The notes under the pieces are model-generated. The model was given only the letters and a program-made list of their open reading frames with translations. It was not told the DNA's origin and ran no database searches. From positions 282,501 through 346,500 of the forward strand of contig JAFBJZ010000591.1 in NCBI GenBank assembly GCA_016785225.1: 64,000 nucleotides of DNA, in the 5' to 3' direction. This document shows, piece after piece, positions 60,546-64,000 of the stretch; positions within the stretch are counted from its first letter, which is position 1, and every line of letters starts with the position of its first letter. The DNA is from Psettodes erumei. Lineage: Eukaryota > Chordata > Actinopteri > Pleuronectiformes > Psettodidae. A program made the position numbers and the translations under genes.

Positions 60546-61429
60546 TTTTTTAATGGGCCCCGGCAAATCACGGCCCCCCCAAAAAAAACCCCCAAACAAA
60601 TACGCTAGCAAACGTTCGCGGCGGCGGCGAGGGGCGTGGCTTAGCTGGGAGGAGGAGGAGGAGGAGGAGGAGGGGGGGGTGGGCGTCCGCCGGGGTCGGT
60701 CCGACAGATGTCGGGGAACCTGTGGTTGTGTGGAGAACAGAGAGCGAGAGAGAACAGTGCAAAGTAACCTGTCTCTCTCTCTCTCTCTCTCCAACTTACA
60801 TTATTTATACTTTATACCCAGATGGCTCTTTAAGCAAGTTAAAGCCTGCGTGTCTGCAGCGCTTTGCCAGGCTGCACCTTGGGAAACGGCGCCGCGCCGC
60901 CGGACCCAGGCGTCTCTCCGCGGACCGAACCTGGGTAAAGGTCACCGCTGAATACCTGGTTTCTCTTTTTCACGTTCGGTTCAGCGCGAGGAAAGAAATG
61001 TTTGCATTTCTTTTTCCCCTCCGCTCACACGGCTTTAAAAATACCCAGCGTCAGGTTGGCCGCCGGGGTTTTGCTCACCTGACAAGTGGAAGCTAGTTAC
61101 GTGTCTTTTTTTTTTTTTTATCTCGGTTTTGGTCTCAACCGAACAACCTGAGGGAAAAACCAAAACTTGGCTCTTTAGCAACGAGATCTGCGCTGATTTC
61201 AAACTTTGCAAAAGCATCCCTTCACGCAGATCTCCTTCTTTGCAGAAGTTTTTTTCGGGTTCGTTGCGTCCCGCCCGTGCAGATCCAGCGGCGTGCGGAG
61301 GCGCGTCACGCCGCGCTCGCACCCAAACCCTCTTCTTCCATTCGCTGTGATCGGCCTTTAGCTCCGTAATCTACGCCCGGAGTCCGTCCGCCCGCCGCCC
61401 GTGCGCACCCCCGTGGATAAATAATGCAC

Positions 61430-61640
61430 AGCTCGGCAATTAAAACACACAGATCTGACGCCGCGTCGCTAATTTATTGATTACCCCTCAGCGCATCTGA
61501 GATGACGGGGTTAAATGTCAATCAGATGATCTGAGTCGCACTTCAGTTGGAGTTATTCATTCCTCCGCTCGGCAGAAAGAATACAATCCCCGCTCTGATG
61601 GCGCTATGTATTATTAACTGTTATGCTGAGCCGCATCCGG
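61430..61640. promoter_or_regulatory. enhancer-like block
   Basis: It contains CGGCAATTAAAACAC, CGCTAATTTATTGATTACC, GTCAATCAGATGATC, GTTATTCATTCC and GTATTATTAACTG. Several TAAT/TGATT sites lie in about 200 repeat-free bases. Confidence 0.35.
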
Positions 61641-62087
61641 CGGCGTCGGGGAGACGCCGGGATCCCTCCCGATTAGCCGCCGCCGCCTCGGAGGGGGACT
61701 TTAAAGCGAATGAGAAAAGCGACGGCTATTTGATGTCGGCAGCCGCGGCCGATCCGCCGTCATCACCGGCGCAAAAAGCTTTGTGAGAGCGGCGTCCTCG
61801 CCTCGAACTACGAGATCGTGTCGACAGTCGTTGCAGTCGGTGGGCCCAGATGTGGAGCTGCACCAGAGGGACCCCTGTCGCTCCAGCTGCAGTGACGGTT
61901 GGGGGGGGCCTGGTGGTGCAGCTCGCCCACGGGGACCGCTCTGTGGCGTCCGCTCTGTTGGCCCGCAGCGAGGCCAGCGATACGGGGACACACACACACA
62001 CACAGAAGCCCAAATACACACACACACACACACACACACCCCACACACACTCACACTCTTCTTTGTTGCCCCCCCCACCCAGCACAG

Positions 62088-62177
62088 ATGTTCCAGTTGC
62101 TGAGAGGCCAGGGAGGCTCCGACCCCCCGTCAATCATCTCAACCCACATTCTGAGGAAATACCCTCACACGCTGCAT
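62088..62177 (+). other. exon-like segment, gene unknown
   Basis: A pyrimidine tract and CACCCAGCACAG precede ATG at 62088. The open plus-strand frame then reads MFQLLRGQGG and ISTHILRKYPHTLHG up to CATG|GTGAGTACA, a near-consensus splice donor. I do not recognise the peptide. The flanks look intronic, with CA arrays on the left and TACT-rich sequence on the right. It may be a real internal or first exon, or chance. No neighbouring exon is identifiable. Confidence 0.25.
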
Positions 62178-62390
62178 GGTGAGTACATTTACCACTGTGT
62201 ATTAGTACCTACGTTACTATGCATTTATCTAATATTACTGCGTATTAATTGCTACTATTTACTACAAAAAATGTCGAGGTTCGAAAACATTTAAAGTGAA
62301 AAACGAAGCTCCGCGTACGATCGTCCTTCGCAGTTCAAAGTCTGACTTCCCGGTCGAATTATCCCGACGAATGTCGAGCGATTGCGCGTC

Positions 62391-62391
<1 letters not shown>

Positions 62392-62441
<50 letters not shown>
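62392..62441. repeat. (CA)25 microsatellite
   Basis: Perfect 50-base CA run, the last long array in the window. Confidence 0.97.
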
Positions 62442-62443
<2 letters not shown>

Positions 62444-62569
62444 GACAAACACCCAGGAGCAATTTTCAATTTCCATTTCTGATTCCTGACCTCCGATAAT
62501 TGGCGCGGCGGCTGGAAACGATGGCTGCCCGGGCGCCGGTACCGGCCCCCCCCTGTCACCTGCAGCCCC

Positions 62570-62850
62570 CCCCCTCCGGCGCTGAATTATTAATGGCTAA
62601 TATCATTATGTAGGCACCGCTTGTCATAACAATCCAGCCTGGTGGAGGGAAACTCAATCTGCCGCCCCTGCCCCCGCGCAGACAATGCTTTTTAATTATT
62701 GATACGGACTAATTGGCGACAGGATTCGCGGGGCACAGTTACTTTTGTTCCCTTCGCAGCTCGCTCCGCTCCTTCAAGAAACAATCTTATTAGGAGGCCA
62801 GCGCTCCCCGGTGCCCCCCATGTCAGCAAATTAGCGAGGAGGACGACCTC
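62570..62850. promoter_or_regulatory. enhancer-like block
   Basis: It contains GAATTATTAATGGCTAATAT, CATTATGTAGGC, GACAATGCTTTTTAATTATT, CGGACTAATTGGCG and AACAATCTTATTAGG. ACAATG and AACAAT are SOX-type cores placed next to TAAT sites, a pairing usual in neural enhancers. Candidate conserved element by motif. Confidence 0.4.
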
Positions 62851-63589
62851 TCTCTTCCCTCGCTCACCTCTCCTCTTCCTTTTTTCCTCTCGCCTCCTTC
62901 TCGCTCGGAAGAAAAATTTAAGATTCTCCTCTTCCTCCCGCCTCCTCCTCACCCTGACACCGGACGCACCTGGTTAATTAAAATGGGAATGGTGGAGGGG
63001 GGGGGGGCGGCACCATCGCCATTCGCGGCACATCCCTTCAGCCACGTCTCGGCTAATGGACGAAAGAGGTGGTGGTGGGAGGGTGGAGAAGGGGAAGACG
63101 GAGGTTGAGGGAGATGGCGGAGGGTTAATAGAGTTTAATTAGAGTCTGAGGCTGCGGCGTGTGTGGCGCTCGCCGTCGCCGCTTCACTGTTGTAACCCGT
63201 CATTACTATTTCATATCACCCCCCCCCACCCCCGCGGTGGAGAACCACACCCCACCTTCTCAGACGCCTCCATCCGTTCTCATCTCCGTCCAGGTCGAGT
63301 GGACGCTCAAACCTGCCGAGTCATGTTTAACGCGGCTGCTCGCGCTTTTACCTGTAGATTTTTTTTTTCTTGAGTGCTCATGACTCTTTTCTCTCAAGTC
63401 GGTGTTATTGACTGACTCGGGCGGAGGTAACCCGCTCCACCCGACAGGTGCGGCACATCCGGGCGCTGATTGCACGGCCCGATTTAAAAGTTGGGGTCAC
63501 ACAAAGGATTAAGGTTCCTCCATAATCTAGTTTTTTAATCTCTGGACCGAAGGGGCCGCCGTCCTCCGCCCCGTCCCGCCTCTGGAGCC

Positions 63590-63830
63590 AGATTACGGAC
63601 GGCGGAGGAACGGGTGGGGGCTTTTCCGAAACTGATGCGGCTACAATATTTAAACATTTGTCTGCAGAATGAGACGGGCACTTGCAAATTTAATGGGCCG
63701 GGCCTTTTTGAAAAATTAAAGCCGTGCTCGGCGGTATCATCGCCCGCGACTTCCCCTCTCATCTGGTGTCGCTGACAGACGCGTTGTCCGCCGCAGTGAT
63801 TCGGTGAAATAAAATGCAAAGAATTAAAAA
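63590..63830. promoter_or_regulatory. enhancer-like block
   Basis: It contains GCTACAATATTTAAAC, CTTGCAAATTTAATGGGCC, TGAAAAATTAAAGCC, GTGATTCGGTG and AAAATGCAAAG. TGCAAATTTAAT resembles an octamer next to a TAAT core. It ends in two A-rich runs (63826-63860). Confidence 0.35.
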
Positions 63831-64000
63831 AAAAAAAAAACCAAACAAAAAAAAAAAAAAAGAAGAGCTGCCGACGATTTTGGAACGGGGGCGCTCTCGC
63901 CCGCCCCGACCGCGGGAGATAAACACACGAGATGGAAGCCTTTCGTTCCTTTGCCAGCTGAAATATTAATTTCCTTTAAACATGCTGTCAAATGCAAAAG

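Larger units (their letters stand above)
53760..64000. other. microsatellite-poor right-hand stretch with many enhancer-like blocks
   Basis: Only short or few dinucleotide arrays occur (55003-55024, 61989-62039, 62392-62441). Homopurine/pyrimidine and poly(A/T) tracts are common. Alternating CpG-rich and TAAT-rich blocks suggest regulatory DNA. I recognise no complete protein gene. One exon-like segment is listed at 62088-62177. Confidence 0.5.

Overview
The window looks like vertebrate, most likely teleost, nuclear DNA. Its two recognisable protein-coding loci are spliced, with GT-AG introns. It holds one intact cytosolic tRNA-Gly gene. It is also studded with roughly sixty (CA)n/(TG)n arrays plus many tri- and tetranucleotide repeats, a density typical of fish genomes. 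A percomorph, perhaps pufferfish-like, host is my guess and cannot be proved from this sequence. There are no bacterial operons, CRISPR arrays, phage genes or intact transposon genes.

Layout. At the left edge (573-713, minus strand) lies a probable first coding exon of a Kruppel-like factor 5 (klf5-type) gene, with a GC-rich, two-CCAAT promoter behind it; the rest of that gene lies beyond the left edge. From about 1 to 38 kb there is no convincing protein gene. That stretch holds dense microsatellites, a perfect CTCF consensus site next to an HNF4-type site at 9.97 kb, a chain of four AGGTCA half-sites at 8.2 kb, many CACCTG E-boxes, a diverged duplicated noncoding element (19.5 and 20.0 kb), homeodomain-site-rich blocks that look like conserved enhancers, and tRNA-Gly(CCC) at 29.3 kb.

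The centre is a complete POU4F (Brn3) transcription factor gene (coding 39014-41278, two exons, 349 residues) with a CCAAT/CArG promoter and about 2 kb of 3' UTR. Its POU domain is closest to POU4F1, but parts of its N-terminal half are more POU4F2-like and several strongly conserved POU-specific positions are changed. Exact paralogy is therefore left open. To its right come a 47-bp near-perfect hairpin (44.2 kb), further enhancer-like blocks, a Sp1/G-quadruplex tract beside a 116-bp (CA)58 array (48.9-49.2 kb), a three-unit diverged tandem array (51.5-52.1 kb) and an NRF1/CCAAT/YY1 CpG-rich promoter-like segment (52.2-52.6 kb) with no recognised gene. From 54 to 64 kb the DNA is poor in microsatellites and rich in TAAT-type blocks.

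Interpretation. The window is best read as the regulatory landscape of a developmental POU4F gene next to a klf5-type gene. In human the counterparts KLF5 and POU4F1 both lie on 13q, which fits. Everything called an enhancer here is inferred from base composition and motifs only, without any alignment. I did not find a wholly new type of genetic system. The most unusual structures are the twin noncoding elements, the hairpin, the tandem array beside an orphan promoter, and the repeated perfect DR1 nuclear-receptor sites.
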